Source: Paludibacter sp. (GTDB lineage Bacteria; Bacteroidota; Bacteroidia; Bacteroidales; Paludibacteraceae). Taken from it: a DNA stretch of 14,777 nucleotides. The stretch covers positions 1 through 14,777 of the forward strand of contig JANJXE010000302.1 in the NCBI GenBank assembly GCA_024709185.1, written 5' to 3'. Of this stretch, positions 6,521-14,777 are shown piece after piece. Made by a program: the position numbers and the translations under genes. Every line of letters begins with the position of its first letter. Position 1 is the stretch's first letter. The notes beneath the pieces are model-generated. The model was not told the origin of the DNA. It saw only the letters and a list, made by a program, of their open reading frames with translations, and ran no database searches.

Positions 6521-7427
6521 TCTTACTTAAACTATAGTGTGTACGTATATATTTTGCAAATTCAGTGTTTACTTTATGTCCGGGATACCGTGCCACAATG
6601 CGCCCTTTAACAGGATGGCCCACCAATGCCAAATCGCCAATTACATCGAGCAGCTTGTGCCGCGCCGGTTCGTTTTCAAAATGAAGCGGCCCCGACAAAT
6701 AGCCTAACCGGGAGGCATCCACCGGCTCGTGACTGAGCTTGTCGGTGATGGCATCCATGCTTTCCTGCGTCATCGGGCGATCGTAAATCACAATCGCATT
6801 TTGCAGGTCACCACCTTTTATCAGATTCATCGTAATCAGCGGCTCTATCTCCCGCACAAACACAAAAGTGCGCGCACTTGAAATTTCATCACCGAAACGA
6901 CTCATGTCGGTCAGCACAGCGCTTTGTTCGGGCAAAACCGGCGAATTAAATCCGATGATTACCTCCACTTCAAAACGATCTGCAGGGTAAGCCTGTATCG
7001 TCGAACCATTTTCCAGACTGTATTCCAGTGGAGTATCAATCACAAGGAACGTTTTTTCCGCATCCAGTTCATCCACGCCCACTTCGGCCAGCTTTTCCAC
7101 ATAGTGGCGGGCACTGCCATCAAGGATGGGAAATTCGGGTCCATCCACTTCAAACAGGCAATTGTCGATGCCCGCTGCATAGAAGGCAGCCAGTGCATGT
7201 TCCACAGTACTCACCTGAAAAAGCTCGTTACGGAGCACAGTACCCCGCATGGTGTCCTGAACATTTTCAGCCACCAGCGCAATCTCCGGTTGTCCTTCCA
7301 GGTCGGTGCGCCGAATCCGCATTCCGCTGTTGGCAGGTGCAGGCAAGGCCTTAAAGTGAATATAAAGTCCGGTATGCAGCCCTTTGCCCTCCAGCTCAAA
7401 ACTGCTCCCGATTGTTTTTTGTTTCAT
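6486..7427 (-). CDS. lpxC: UDP-3-O-acyl-N-acetylglucosamine deacetylase, without a FabZ domain
   Basis: 313 residues. The zinc ligands H77 (in STVEHAL), H257 and D261 (in ARHKLLDVIGDLAL) are present, with E76 beside the first and H284 in YPGHKVN as the likely general acid. It removes the acetyl group from UDP-3-O-acyl-GlcNAc, the committed step of lipid A synthesis. In Bacteroides, Porphyromonas and many other Bacteroidota the protein is about 460 residues because FabZ (3-hydroxyacyl-ACP dehydratase) is fused behind LpxC. Here homology stops after NTEFAKYIR (residues 287-295) and residues 303-313 are read from lpxA DNA in another frame. No FabZ-like sequence (HRYPF, GHFP..PVMPG) occurs in any frame nearby. 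LpxC itself looks complete. It lies 75 bp downstream of lpxD. Confidence 0.95.
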   Translation of the reverse strand: MKQKTIGSSFELEGKGLHTGLYIHFKALPAPANSGMRIRRTDLEGQPEIALVAENVQDTMRGTVLRNELFQVSTVEHALAAFYAAGIDNCLFEVDGPEFPILDGSARHYVEKLAEVGVDELDAEKTFLVIDTPLEYSLENGSTIQAYPADRFEVEVIIGFNSPVLPEQSAVLTDMSRFGDEISSARTFVFVREIEPLITMNLIKGGDLQNAIVIYDRPMTQESMDAITDKLSHEPVDASRLGYLSGPLHFENEPARHKLLDVIGDLALVGHPVKGRIVARYPGHKVNTEFAKYIRTHYSLSKNDQSTLSFHTS

Positions 7428-7502
7428 TCATTTATCTGTCGGTTAGCCCGCTACTGTTGCCAGTGACTTTTGTACCCGATGCTAACGTTTGTACTTGTAA
7501 AC

Positions 7503-8558
7503 TTATTTCTTTTCTTCGCTAAGTCGCTTCTCGAGCGCCTCCAACTGCTTTTTCAGCTGTGTGACTGTTTTCTGCAATTCGGGAAGATTCTTATTGGCTA
7601 TAAACGACCGCTGAAAGCTAAGCAAAGGCACGGCCGGAAATCCCGACCACATCTTCCCCGGCTCGTCGATAGCACTCATAGCCACGGCTCTGGCTGCCAG
7701 TATCGATCCGTCGGCAATGTGAATATGTCCGTTAGCTCCTGATTGCCCTCCAAACATGGTGCGCTTTCCTATTTTTGTCGATCCGGCGATGCCCACCTGG
7801 GCTGCCATCACAGTGTCTTCTCCTACCTCTACATTATGAGCTATCTGAATCAAATTGTCGAGCTTCACGCCCCTGCGGATATAGGTGCTGCCCATGGTGG
7901 CCCTGTCGATCGTTGTACAGGCTCCGATTTCCACATCATCTTCCAGCACCACATTCCCCAGCTGCGGAATTTTGCTGTAACTGCCATCTTCGGCATGGGC
8001 AAATCCAAAACCATCGGCTCCAATCACCGCGTTGGCGTGTATCACACAGTTGTTGCCTATACGGCAATCGCGGTAAATCACCACGCCGGGATAAAGTATC
8101 GTATTGTTCCCAATCACCACATTCTCGCCTATGCTTACCCTGCTGTGAATCTGCACATTATTGCCAATCACCGCCCCGGCAGCCACACTCGCAAAACTAT
8201 CAATGTAACAGCCACTGCCGGTTACAGCCGTTGCGTGCAGCGAGGCCAGCTGCGAAATGCCCTCAGGCTTCGCCCGCTCGCCCGAAACCAGCGTCATCAG
8301 CTTTGCCAACGACTCATAGGCATTCTCAACGCGAACAAGGGTCGCCGATACGGGCTTCGAAGGCTCAAAATCCCTGTTCACCAGTACCACCGACGACTGC
8401 GTTTCGTATATGTAAGGCTCGTAACGGGGATTCGACAAAAAGCTGATCGTTCCGGGACGTCCTTCTTCAATCTTCGAAAAATCGGATACCTTCACCGAAG
8501 GATCTCCGTCCACTTCTCCGTGTAAAAAATCAGCTAATTGTCGGGCAGAAAATTCCAT
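7503..8558 (-). CDS. lpxD: UDP-3-O-acylglucosamine N-acyltransferase
   Basis: 351 residues, close to the usual 340-350. An N-terminal uridine-binding domain (about residues 1-100, with [15 protein letters not shown]) is followed by a left-handed beta-helix of hexapeptide repeats (about 105-300). The catalytic histidine is H241 in [27 protein letters not shown] and [12 protein letters not shown] are family blocks. The C-terminal residues 325-351 form a charged amphipathic helix, common in LpxD. It adds the second 3-hydroxyacyl chain to UDP-3-O-acyl-glucosamine, acting after LpxC although encoded before it. A -7 box lies 17 bp upstream, so an internal promoter for lpxD-lpxC-lpxA-glnS is likely, besides possible read-through from the HD gene 145 bp upstream. 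Confidence 0.95.
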   Translation of the reverse strand: MEFSARQLADFLHGEVDGDPSVKVSDFSKIEEGRPGTISFLSNPRYEPYIYETQSSVVLVNRDFEPSKPVSATLVRVENAYESLAKLMTLVSGERAKPEGISQLASLHATAVTGSGCYIDSFASVAAGAVIGNNVQIHSRVSIGENVVIGNNTILYPGVVIYRDCRIGNNCVIHANAVIGADGFGFAHAEDGSYSKIPQLGNVVLEDDVEIGACTTIDRATMGSTYIRRGVKLDNLIQIAHNVEVGEDTVMAAQVGIAGSTKIGKRTMFGGQSGANGHIHIADGSILAARAVAMSAIDEPGKMWSGFPAVPLLSFQRSFIANKNLPELQKTVTQLKKQLEALEKRLSEEKK

Positions 8559-8574
8559 AAAAAATATTTGGGCG

Positions 8575-8582
8575 CAAAATTA
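8575..8582 (-). promoter_or_regulatory. Bacteroidota -7 promoter box for lpxD
   Basis: On the minus strand this reads TAATTTTG, matching TAnnTTTG, 16 bp upstream of the lpxD ATG in the 145-bp gap after the HD-domain gene. No clear -33 element is seen. The remaining gap (8583-8703) is A/T-rich and shows no strong hairpin or open frame. Confidence 0.45.
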
Positions 8583-8703
8583 ATAAACAAATTCCATTGA
8601 GCGTACCTTTATGTGACATTATTATACTAATTAATCCAAATTGACATACGCACTCACCGGAATCGGATGGATTGATCTTCACCCGGTAACTGCTACTGCA
8701 TGA

Positions 8704-9939
8704 CTACTTCACCACCGCTGGCAACTTGTAATAACAAAAATAGTGTTTCTGCACGCGACGTGTCAATACGCTGATGTTCAGCATGTCCGATGCTTCCGCA
8801 ATATCCTTTATGGTTCCGTCTTTCATTAATATGTTAATATTGTCATCCTCAGCCGAATAGGTGTCAGTACTCACAGTGTCGTCGTTCATGAAGTACTGCG
8901 CCTCTTCTGAGCTAATGTTGAAAAAATCACTGTATTTTTTTCTCCAGCTCTCCAGTTCAAATGAACTGCTCGCCGAAGATTTTATCTCCACCTTGAACAG
9001 CTTTCGGTTGATAAACGCTTCACACAACACACTCAACACCTTATCACTGTGCCCCGACCAAACCTTTATCGCCGAGATAAAATCGGAATCGTCGAGCATC
9101 ACAAAATGCTTCAGGGCCATGCCTTCCTGCTCGAAATCGCTGAGCTCGGCGCTGTTGTACAAAAAGTACTGAAGTGCCGGAGAACCAAAAAGTAGTTCGC
9201 CGTTCGAAGCCAGCTGCTTGGCCCGCTTCAGGATATTTACCAGCATCTTCTCGGCCGCTACCGAGGTTTTGTGCAGGTACACCTGCCAGTACATCAATCT
9301 TCGGGCTACCAGGAATTTCTCGATCGAGTAAATCCCCTTAGCCTCCACCACCAGCTGACCGTCGTGAAGGTTCAGCATCTTGATAATCCGCGACGAACCG
9401 ATAATGCCTTCGCTCACCCCGCTGAAAAAACTGTCGCGGCTCAGGTAATCGAGCCGGTCCATATCGAGCTGCCCCGATACCAGCTGGTGCAAAAAGCGCT
9501 TCGGGTAGTCGTTGCGGAAAATCTGAATAGCCATCGACAGCCGTCCACCGAATTCGCGGTTCATTGCTTCCATCAGTATCACCGACAGCTCTTCGTGGCT
9601 CACACCCGGCACCAGACTGTGCTCGAGAGCATGCGAGAAAGGCCCGTGACCAATGTCGTGCAACAGAATACAAGCCTTCGCACCGGTTTCTTCTTCCGGT
9701 GTGATGTCGTGACCTGCTTCGCGAAGCTGACTGATCGCTTCGCCCATCAGATGCATGGCCCCCAACGAATGTTGCATGCGGGTGTGCTGCGCTCCGGGAT
9801 AAACGTAGTTCGACAGCCCGAGCTGCTTAATGCGGTGCAGCCGTTGAAAATACGGATGCTGAATAATTTCGTACACCACGCCGTCGGGGATGTTGATAAA
9901 CCCGAACACCGGATCGTTGATGATTTTGCGCTTGTTCAT
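8704..9939 (-). CDS. HD-domain metal-dependent phosphohydrolase (dGTPase/SAMHD1-like)
   Basis: 411 residues. The N-terminal part carries the HD metal site: H57 in RMQHSLG, the HD pair H94-D95 in LLHDIGHGPFSHALEH, and the distal aspartate in LDMDRLDYLSRD (158-169). YFQRLHRIKQLG and the Y-PGAQHTRM stretch are typical of the SAMHD1/dGTPase-like YdhJ group that accompanies lpxD in many Bacteroidota. Members hydrolyse nucleoside triphosphates or phosphomonoesters; the substrate here is unknown. The C-terminal 200 residues lack recognised motifs and include an acidic segment (DDTVSTDTYSAEDDN). It starts 15 bp after the pepD stop codon, so the two are probably co-transcribed. Its repeated placement beside lipid A genes is conserved context, not proof of a role there. 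Confidence 0.88.
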   Translation of the reverse strand: MNKRKIINDPVFGFINIPDGVVYEIIQHPYFQRLHRIKQLGLSNYVYPGAQHTRMQHSLGAMHLMGEAISQLREAGHDITPEEETGAKACILLHDIGHGPFSHALEHSLVPGVSHEELSVILMEAMNREFGGRLSMAIQIFRNDYPKRFLHQLVSGQLDMDRLDYLSRDSFFSGVSEGIIGSSRIIKMLNLHDGQLVVEAKGIYSIEKFLVARRLMYWQVYLHKTSVAAEKMLVNILKRAKQLASNGELLFGSPALQYFLYNSAELSDFEQEGMALKHFVMLDDSDFISAIKVWSGHSDKVLSVLCEAFINRKLFKVEIKSSASSSFELESWRKKYSDFFNISSEEAQYFMNDDTVSTDTYSAEDDNINILMKDGTIKDIAEASDMLNISVLTRRVQKHYFCYYKLPAVVK

Positions 9940-9954
9940 CAGGCAGGGTTGTTC

Positions 9955-11394
9955 TTAGCTGTTTTTAAGAATCTCAACTAACCACGCCCAGCTTTTTTGG
10001 GTCGATGTGATACTCAGGCGCTCGTCGGGCGAATGCACGCCGTACATCTGCGGGCCCACCGATACCATGTCGAGATGCGGGTATTTTTCGAGGAAGAGTC
10101 CGCACTCCAAACCGGCATGAATGGCCTTGATAGCGGGATCTTTACCGAATAATGTTTTGTAAGCTGAACGGGTAATGGTGAGAATACGCGAATCGAGGTT
10201 GGGTTTCCATCCGGGATAACCATCGTTTTGTTCTACAACTGCACCGGCATCCTGCCATACTTTATACACTGTGGAGGCGATTTCTTTTTTCCCCGGCTCG
10301 CCCATGCTTCGCTGACTGGTAACCACTGTGATGCGCTCGCCCGTCATTTTCACCGACGCAAGGTTGGTCGAGGTTTCCACCAATCCCGGCATGTCCGGGC
10401 TCATGGCAATTACACCGTGCGGACAGGCATTCAGCCCGTCGATCAATCGGTCGCTTATGTCCTTTGTAATCAGCTCAGCAGGTGTTTCCACCGACTCCAG
10501 CGTTATCTTCAATCCCGGTTCCACATAGTTGTAATCTGCTTCCACATCGGCCAGGTAAATATTCAATATCACCCGCACAGTTTCTTTTTCGGAATAAGGC
10601 ACCGCTACCACCGCTCCGGCTTCGCGTGGAATGGCATTGTGCAGGTTACCGCCCTGAATCTGTGCAAGACGCACCGGCATTTTCTCCTGCAGCAATCCCA
10701 GGTAGCCCGATAATAACTTCAGCGCATTGGCAAGCCCCAGGTGGATGTCGCCCCCCGAATGTCCGCCTTTCAATCCACTCACATTTACCTTAAAGGTGAA
10801 CAATCCCTGCGGAGATGCTTCCTGTAGGAGATCGAAAAATGCTTTTGTACCGATACCTCCCGCACAGCCGATAAACACTTCGCCATCGTCTTCCGAATCA
10901 AGATTAATAAGTACCTGCCCCTTCAATAACCCTTTTTCGAGGGCAAATGCGCCGGTCAGACCCGTCTCTTCATCCACTGTAAACAGACATTCAATGGCCG
11001 GATGCTGCACTCCGGGCGAGGTAAGTACCGCCAGCGCCATGGCCATTCCAATGCCATTGTCGGCCCCCAGTGTAGTGCCGCGGGCTTTCACCCAGTCGCC
11101 ATCGATATAGGCCTGAATGGCGTCGGTGTCGAAATTAAACTCAGTGCCGGCGTTTTTTTCGCACACCATATCCACATGCGATTGCAGGATAACGCCCGGA
11201 TGGGTTTCGTACCCCGGAGTGGCTGCCTTGCGTATCACCAGGTTGCCGGCTGTGTCCTGCTCCGTTTCCAGTTGGTGGTCGGCAGCTATCTGCTTCAGAA
11301 ATGCCAGTATGCGTTCTTCCTTTTTCGAAGGACGGGGAATTTGGGTAATCTCGTAGAAATAATTCCAGAGGATGTGGGGCTCTAAGTTTCTCAT
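9955..11394 (-). CDS. pepD: Aminoacyl-histidine dipeptidase (PepD, M20C metallopeptidase)
   Basis: 479 residues, the usual length for PepD (about 480-490). Dizinc-site residues are visible at a constant offset from Vibrio PepD: H73 and catalytic D75 in QSHVDMV, D112 in LGADNGIG, E142-E143 in VDEETGLTG, D166 in LDSEDDG and H454 in YGVHSPDE. The lid domain is in the middle (about 190-390, with GLKGGHSGGDIH). The enzyme cleaves dipeptides with unusual breadth, including beta-Ala-His and Xaa-His, in the cytoplasm. No signal peptide is present. It is the first gene of the minus-strand cluster and has its own -7 box about 97 bp upstream of the ATG, giving a leader of nearly 90 nt. It probably shares a transcript with the HD-domain gene. 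Confidence 0.94.
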   Translation of the reverse strand: MRNLEPHILWNYFYEITQIPRPSKKEERILAFLKQIAADHQLETEQDTAGNLVIRKAATPGYETHPGVILQSHVDMVCEKNAGTEFNFDTDAIQAYIDGDWVKARGTTLGADNGIGMAMALAVLTSPGVQHPAIECLFTVDEETGLTGAFALEKGLLKGQVLINLDSEDDGEVFIGCAGGIGTKAFFDLLQEASPQGLFTFKVNVSGLKGGHSGGDIHLGLANALKLLSGYLGLLQEKMPVRLAQIQGGNLHNAIPREAGAVVAVPYSEKETVRVILNIYLADVEADYNYVEPGLKITLESVETPAELITKDISDRLIDGLNACPHGVIAMSPDMPGLVETSTNLASVKMTGERITVVTSQRSMGEPGKKEIASTVYKVWQDAGAVVEQNDGYPGWKPNLDSRILTITRSAYKTLFGKDPAIKAIHAGLECGLFLEKYPHLDMVSVGPQMYGVHSPDERLSITSTQKSWAWLVEILKNS

Positions 11395-11490
11395 ATTGTT
11401 GTAATTTAATAGTTGTTAGTAAGTTAGGGCTCGTAAGCACTGCTTTTATTTTAACACTCCCGGTCCCGGTTTAGTTTTAATGCTCAGTCG

Positions 11491-11498
11491 CAAAGATA
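11491..11498 (-). promoter_or_regulatory. Bacteroidota -7 promoter box for pepD
   Basis: On the minus strand this reads TATCTTTG (matches TAnnTTTG), with TTTC at 11519-11522 as a near-consensus -33 element 20 bp upstream. It is back to back with the holB promoter in the 219-bp divergent spacer 11395-11613; nothing else stands out there apart from A/T-rich sequence. Confidence 0.5.
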
Positions 11499-11573
11499 GT
11501 TAAAAATGATAGAGTACGGAAATTAATATTCCCCGCGCAAGGCTTTCCGCTTTCGACAGTCAAAAATTTTATG

Positions 11574-11581
11574 TAAGTTTG
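11574..11581 (+). promoter_or_regulatory. Bacteroidota -7 promoter box for holB-ricT-gldH-trmB
   Basis: TAAGTTTG matches TAnnTTTG, with TTTC at 11551-11554 exactly 19 bp upstream as a near -33 element. The holB ATG is 32 bp downstream. As later genes follow with gaps of 7 and 43 bp and one overlap, this is the likely promoter of the whole row. Confidence 0.55.
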
Positions 11582-11613
11582 CGGATTATAAATACGGAAG
11601 TTCATTACCCTCT

Positions 11614-12774
11614 ATGCAATTTGCGCAAATTATTGGCCAGCAGGCTGTAAAGGACCGTCTGATTCGTACTGTTACGGAGCAGCGCATCCCGCACGCGCAA
11701 CTCTTCCGGGGCGCTACCGGCGTGGGTAAACTGGCACTGGCACTGGCTTATGCTCAGTATATCAGCTGCGAACAGCGTACCGATACCGACTCCTGCGGCC
11801 TCTGTCCTTCCTGTGTTAAATATTCCAAACTGGCGCATCCCGACCTGCATTTTGTGTTCCCGGTGATTAAACCGGCCAATAAAAGCTCGGTGGTGTGCGA
11901 CGATTTTGTGGGGCAGTTCCGCCAACTGGTGCTCGATTCATCGGGCTATTTCGGAGTCGATGAATGGCTGGCACGCATTTCCGACGATGCCAAACAGGGT
12001 GTTATCTATGCCAACGAAAGTCAGGAAATCATCCGCAAACTCAGTCTGAAAACGTATGAGTCGGAGTACAAAATCATGCTTATCTGGCTGCCCGAACGCA
12101 TGAACATCCAGTGTGCCAATAAATTACTGAAGATACTGGAAGAACCTCCCGAAAAGACGGTTTTCCTGTTGGTCACCAACCGTCCCGACGAAATCATCAC
12201 TACCATTCTCTCGCGTACCCAGCACGTGAACATCCCCCGCCTCGAAACCGGCGAGATTGTAGTGGCCCTGCTTACGCGTACCGGAATGGAAATTTCGCAG
12301 CACGATGCGCTGAATACAGCACGCATTGCCAACGGAAGTTACCTGGCTGCACTCAACCTGTTGAAGGAGGGCGACGAGAAACAACAAAACTTCGAGCGCT
12401 TCGTTACCGTGATGCGCCTTGCCTGGAAGGTGGGCAATCAAAAGGATCATGCCTCGCTGAAAACGCTCAAACGCTGGTCGGATGAGATGGCAGCAGCCGC
12501 AGTGGGCCGCGAACGGCAGAAGGCTTTCCTGGCCTATGGGCAGCACCTCATCCGTGAGAATTTTATCTTTAATTTACAACAAACCGATTTGAATTACATG
12601 AATACCGGTGAGCTGGCTTTTTCACAGAAATTCTCGCCCTACATCAACGAACGGAATGTAGAGGCGCTGGTGGAAGAGTTTTCGCTTGCTGAGCGACATA
12701 TAGACCAAAATGTAAACGCGAAGATGGTTTTCTTCGATTTAATGCTGAAAATCATCCTCTTATTAAAAAAGTAA
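11614..12774 (+). CDS. holB: DNA polymerase III subunit delta' (clamp-loader)
   Basis: 386 residues. It starts with FAQIIGQQAVKDRL and HAQLFRGATGVGK, the clamp-loader AAA+ opening with a P-loop (G33-K39). Four cysteines at 52, 61, 64 and 67 (CGLCPSC) match the zinc module of delta'/tau-type subunits. NKLLKILEEPPEKTVFLLVTN (169-189) is the family hallmark; LSRTQ (199-203) replaces the usual SRC motif with SRT, keeping the arginine finger R201. The last 150 residues are divergent, as expected for the collar domain. It is part of the complex that loads the sliding clamp at the replication fork. It is followed after 7 bp by the PSP1/RicT gene, a pairing also common in Firmicutes. An ORF on the other strand covering part of it is a shadow. 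Confidence 0.92.
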   Translation: MQFAQIIGQQAVKDRLIRTVTEQRIPHAQLFRGATGVGKLALALAYAQYISCEQRTDTDSCGLCPSCVKYSKLAHPDLHFVFPVIKPANKSSVVCDDFVGQFRQLVLDSSGYFGVDEWLARISDDAKQGVIYANESQEIIRKLSLKTYESEYKIMLIWLPERMNIQCANKLLKILEEPPEKTVFLLVTNRPDEIITTILSRTQHVNIPRLETGEIVVALLTRTGMEISQHDALNTARIANGSYLAALNLLKEGDEKQQNFERFVTVMRLAWKVGNQKDHASLKTLKRWSDEMAAAAVGRERQKAFLAYGQHLIRENFIFNLQQTDLNYMNTGELAFSQKFSPYINERNVEALVEEFSLAERHIDQNVNAKMVFFDLMLKIILLLKK

Positions 12775-12781
12775 CAACAAA

Positions 12782-13978
12782 ATGGATACGATACCAACGA
12801 CAAAAAAAGGGTGCGGTTGCAGCAGCAAAGGCGGCGGATGCGGCGGATGCAGCTATAGCTCGCACCAGAAACTGAGCACCTTCGACTGGCTCTGTGATTT
12901 ACCCGAGACGCATTCGGATACCGATTATGTGGAAGTGCAGTTCAAAAATACCCGCAAGGGCTTTTTCGTAAATTCGGCGCAAATCCCTGTTGAAAAGGGC
13001 GATATTGTAGCGGTGGAAGCATCGCCGGGGCACGACATTGGCGAGGTGACGCTCACTGGACGACTGGTGCTGCTGCAGATGAACAAGAATAAGATTAATC
13101 CTGAGAAATACGAGATACGCAAAATTTACCGCAAGGCACGCGAAACGGATCTCGAAAAGTACAACGAAGCCAAGGCCCGTGAGCAGGAAACCATGATCAA
13201 GGCCCGCCAGATTGCTGAAAGCCTGAAGCTTGATATGAAAATCGGTGATGTGGAGTTTCAGGGCGATGGAAACAAAGCCATCTTCTACTATATTGCCGAC
13301 GACCGTGTCGATTTCCGCCAGCTCATCAAGGTGTTTGCCGAAACCTTCAGGGTGCGTATCGAGATGAAGCAGATTGGTGCCCGTCAGGAAGCCGGTCGCA
13401 TCGGCGGTATCGGTCCCTGTGGCCGCGAATTGTGCTGCTCGGGCTGGATGACGAATTTCAACTCGGTATCGACCGGTTCAGCGCGTACCCAGGATATATC
13501 GCTGAATCCGCAAAAGCTGGCCGGACAATGCGGTAAGCTCAAGTGCTGCATGAATTTCGAACTCGATACCTATGTGGATGCACTGAAGGATTTTCCATCG
13601 AAGGAAATCCCGCTGGAAACGCTCGATGGCACCTATTATCACTTTAAAACCGACACCTTTAAAGGCACAATGTCCTACTCTTCGGCACCGAATTTCGTGG
13701 CTAATGTGGTTACTATCTCTGCCGATCGTGCCCGTGAGGTTATTCAACTGAATAAAAAAGGCCAGAAGCCGGGCAGTCTCGACGAAAGCAGCAAAGAGGC
13801 CGAAAAGAAAATCGATTTTAATAATGTGGTGGGCGAGGACAGCCTCACGCGTTTCGATGGTCAGCGCAAGCGTCCGGCAAAGAAAAACCGTCCACAGCAT
13901 CCCAGGGGTAATGCGTCGCCTCAGCAACGTCCTGCAAAACCTGTTAAACGAAATGATACACCTCCGGCTGACAAATAA
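12782..13978 (+). CDS. ricT: PSP1 domain protein, RicT (YaaT) family
   Basis: 398 residues, longer than the roughly 275 of Bacillus YaaT because of extra ends. The N-terminus has a Cys/Gly cluster (C11, C13, C20, C23 in GCGCSSKGGGCGGC). The PSP1 core spans about 45-270, with a charged helix at 118-150 and two matching blocks, CGRELCC (213-219) and CGKLKCC (250-256), that fit iron-sulfur or metal ligands. The tail (350-398) is K/R/P/Q-rich and probably disordered. In Bacillus, RicT works with RicA and RicF in a [4Fe-4S] complex that helps RNase Y processing and differentiation; no such partners are visible here, so the same role cannot be assumed for Bacteroidota. The position between holB and gldH is the usual one in this phylum. 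Confidence 0.9.
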   Translation: MDTIPTTKKGCGCSSKGGGCGGCSYSSHQKLSTFDWLCDLPETHSDTDYVEVQFKNTRKGFFVNSAQIPVEKGDIVAVEASPGHDIGEVTLTGRLVLLQMNKNKINPEKYEIRKIYRKARETDLEKYNEAKAREQETMIKARQIAESLKLDMKIGDVEFQGDGNKAIFYYIADDRVDFRQLIKVFAETFRVRIEMKQIGARQEAGRIGGIGPCGRELCCSGWMTNFNSVSTGSARTQDISLNPQKLAGQCGKLKCCMNFELDTYVDALKDFPSKEIPLETLDGTYYHFKTDTFKGTMSYSSAPNFVANVVTISADRAREVIQLNKKGQKPGSLDESSKEAEKKIDFNNVVGEDSLTRFDGQRKRPAKKNRPQHPRGNASPQQRPAKPVKRNDTPPADK

Positions 13979-14021
13979 AGAGACAGTTGGTGAGCGTGTT
14001 AACCATCGGCACAACCCGGGA

Positions 14022-14519
14022 ATGCCTGTACGCAAAAGCCATTGGCACAACCCGTACAGACTCCTGCTGGTTTTGCCTTTGCTACTCTGGTCGTGCACGG
14101 TTACCGATTTCTACAACGAATACCAACCCACAGGCGCCGACGGATGGCCGCGCGATTCGGTGCTGGTGTTCACCGTAGAAGCTACAGATACGCTGGCGGT
14201 GTGCGATATGTTCGTTCAACTGCGACATACCGGTCGGTATCGCTACCAAACTATAGGCATGCAGGTGGAGCTTACCGGACCCGATAGTCTGCTCATTGCC
14301 CGCGATACCCTCGAAATGCGCCTCTCTGATACGTCGGGTAACTGGCTGGGTGCCGGGAGCGGAGTGGTCTATCAGCTGGAAAAACCCTATCGCATGAATT
14401 CCGTTTTCGGTCGTAAAGGTACTTATGTTTTTAAACTAAGTCAGTGCATGAACGATACGCTGCTCGTTGGCGTTACACATGCAGGACTTCGCATTTCATA
14501 CCCCAATGGGAAAGAATAA
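14022..14519 (+). CDS. gldH: Gliding-motility lipoprotein GldH
   Basis: 165 residues from the ATG at 14022. It begins with a basic stretch (MPVRKSHWHNPYR), a hydrophobic segment and a lipobox LWSC with C25 as the lipidation site, so it is exported and anchored to a membrane. The body has GldH blocks: GWPRDSVLVFTVEATD, CDMFVQLRHTGRYRY, LEMRLSDTSGNWLGAGSG, GTYVFKLSQCMNDTLLVGVTHAGLRI. In Flavobacterium GldH is needed for gliding; many non-gliding Bacteroidales keep it, so motility should not be inferred. The frame is open further upstream into ricT, but those residues have no GldH likeness and the signal sequence fits this start. It begins 43 bp after ricT and overlaps trmB by 14 bp. Confidence 0.88.
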   Translation: MPVRKSHWHNPYRLLLVLPLLLWSCTVTDFYNEYQPTGADGWPRDSVLVFTVEATDTLAVCDMFVQLRHTGRYRYQTIGMQVELTGPDSLLIARDTLEMRLSDTSGNWLGAGSGVVYQLEKPYRMNSVFGRKGTYVFKLSQCMNDTLLVGVTHAGLRISYPNGKE

Positions 14520-14777
14520 ACTCTCTAAATTCGCGGAGATGGAACATTTTCCGCATGTTGTACAGGTATCATCGCACGAAGTGCGCCTTGGACAGCCCTT
14601 TGCCATGAAGGGCCGGTGGAATGAGTTGTTTTTCAAAAACAACAAGCCCATCGTGCTCGAACTGGGATGTGGTAAGGGCGAATATACAGTGGCACTGGCC
14701 GAACACAATCCGGCATTTAACTACATCGGAATCGATATCAAAGGAGCCCGTATCTGGACTGGCGCTAAGGCTTCCCT
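14506..14777 (+). CDS. trmB: tRNA (guanine46-N7)-methyltransferase (N-terminal part, runs off the window)
   Basis: 90 complete codons are visible, starting at the ATG at 14506 inside the end of gldH. Residues about 49-58 give the SAM-binding motif I VLELGCGKGE, followed by YTVALAEHNPAFNYIGIDIKGARIWTGAK, the characteristic TrmB run in which D follows YIGI. It would methylate N7 of guanosine 46 in the tRNA variable loop using S-adenosylmethionine. The catalytic and tRNA-binding parts lie beyond the window. The 14-bp overlap with gldH and absence of a spacer promoter indicate co-transcription from the holB promoter. Confidence 0.92.
   Translation, partial: MGKNKLSKFAEMEHFPHVVQVSSHEVRLGQPFAMKGRWNELFFKNNKPIVLELGCGKGEYTVALAEHNPAFNYIGIDIKGARIWTGAKAS

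Noticed and set aside
13824..14021. Upstream in-frame extension of gldH overlapping ricT
   Set aside because: The extension has no GldH likeness and would bury the lipoprotein signal; the ATG at 14022 directly precedes a proper signal sequence and lipobox.

Overview
The window looks like chromosomal housekeeping DNA from a member of the Bacteroidota, most likely of the Bacteroidales. The signs are a Spt-type serine palmitoyltransferase, the gene order HD hydrolase-lpxD-lpxC-lpxA, a GldH lipoprotein after a RicT/PSP1 protein, TAnnTTTG-type -7 boxes in front of several genes, and little sign of Shine-Dalgarno sequences. Base composition looks even across the coding parts. I see no phage, insertion sequence, CRISPR array, rRNA or tRNA.

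Layout. Bases 1-1756 (minus strand) hold the N-terminal part of a YbiT-like ABC-F ATPase and, upstream of it, a serine palmitoyltransferase. Bases 1757-4028 are the unusual part. Two plus-strand genes (a YkgJ-family cysteine-cluster protein and a secreted SGNH hydrolase) are separated from their neighbours and from each other by three repeat-rich spacers. Bases 4026-11394 (minus strand) carry pepD, an HD-domain phosphohydrolase, lpxD, lpxC, lpxA and glnS. The lpxD-lpxC-lpxA set covers three early steps of lipid A synthesis. lpxC lacks the FabZ dehydratase domain that is normally fused to it in this phylum, and its end overlaps the start of lpxA. Bases 11574-14777 (plus strand) form a tight row of holB (DNA polymerase III delta'), ricT (PSP1 domain), gldH and the start of trmB, divergent from pepD.

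The most interesting signal is a family of three intergenic foldback elements (cores at 1970-1990, 2746-2766 and 3919-3939, the last inverted). All share a 21-nt imperfect hairpin core with a conserved C/T mismatch and one base pair that changes on both sides (T-A to C-G). The core sits between long perfect inverted arms that differ between loci: 10 bp, 18 bp and 17 bp. The first two lie inside composite arrays of direct repeats with 48-, 31- and 49/50-bp periods. The third lies between convergent genes and is wrapped in further inverted layers that include a copy of the glnS stop region; a direct copy of the SGNH-gene stop region also lies in the spacer.

The genes are mostly well-known families assigned from motifs and overall resemblance. 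No database search was possible.
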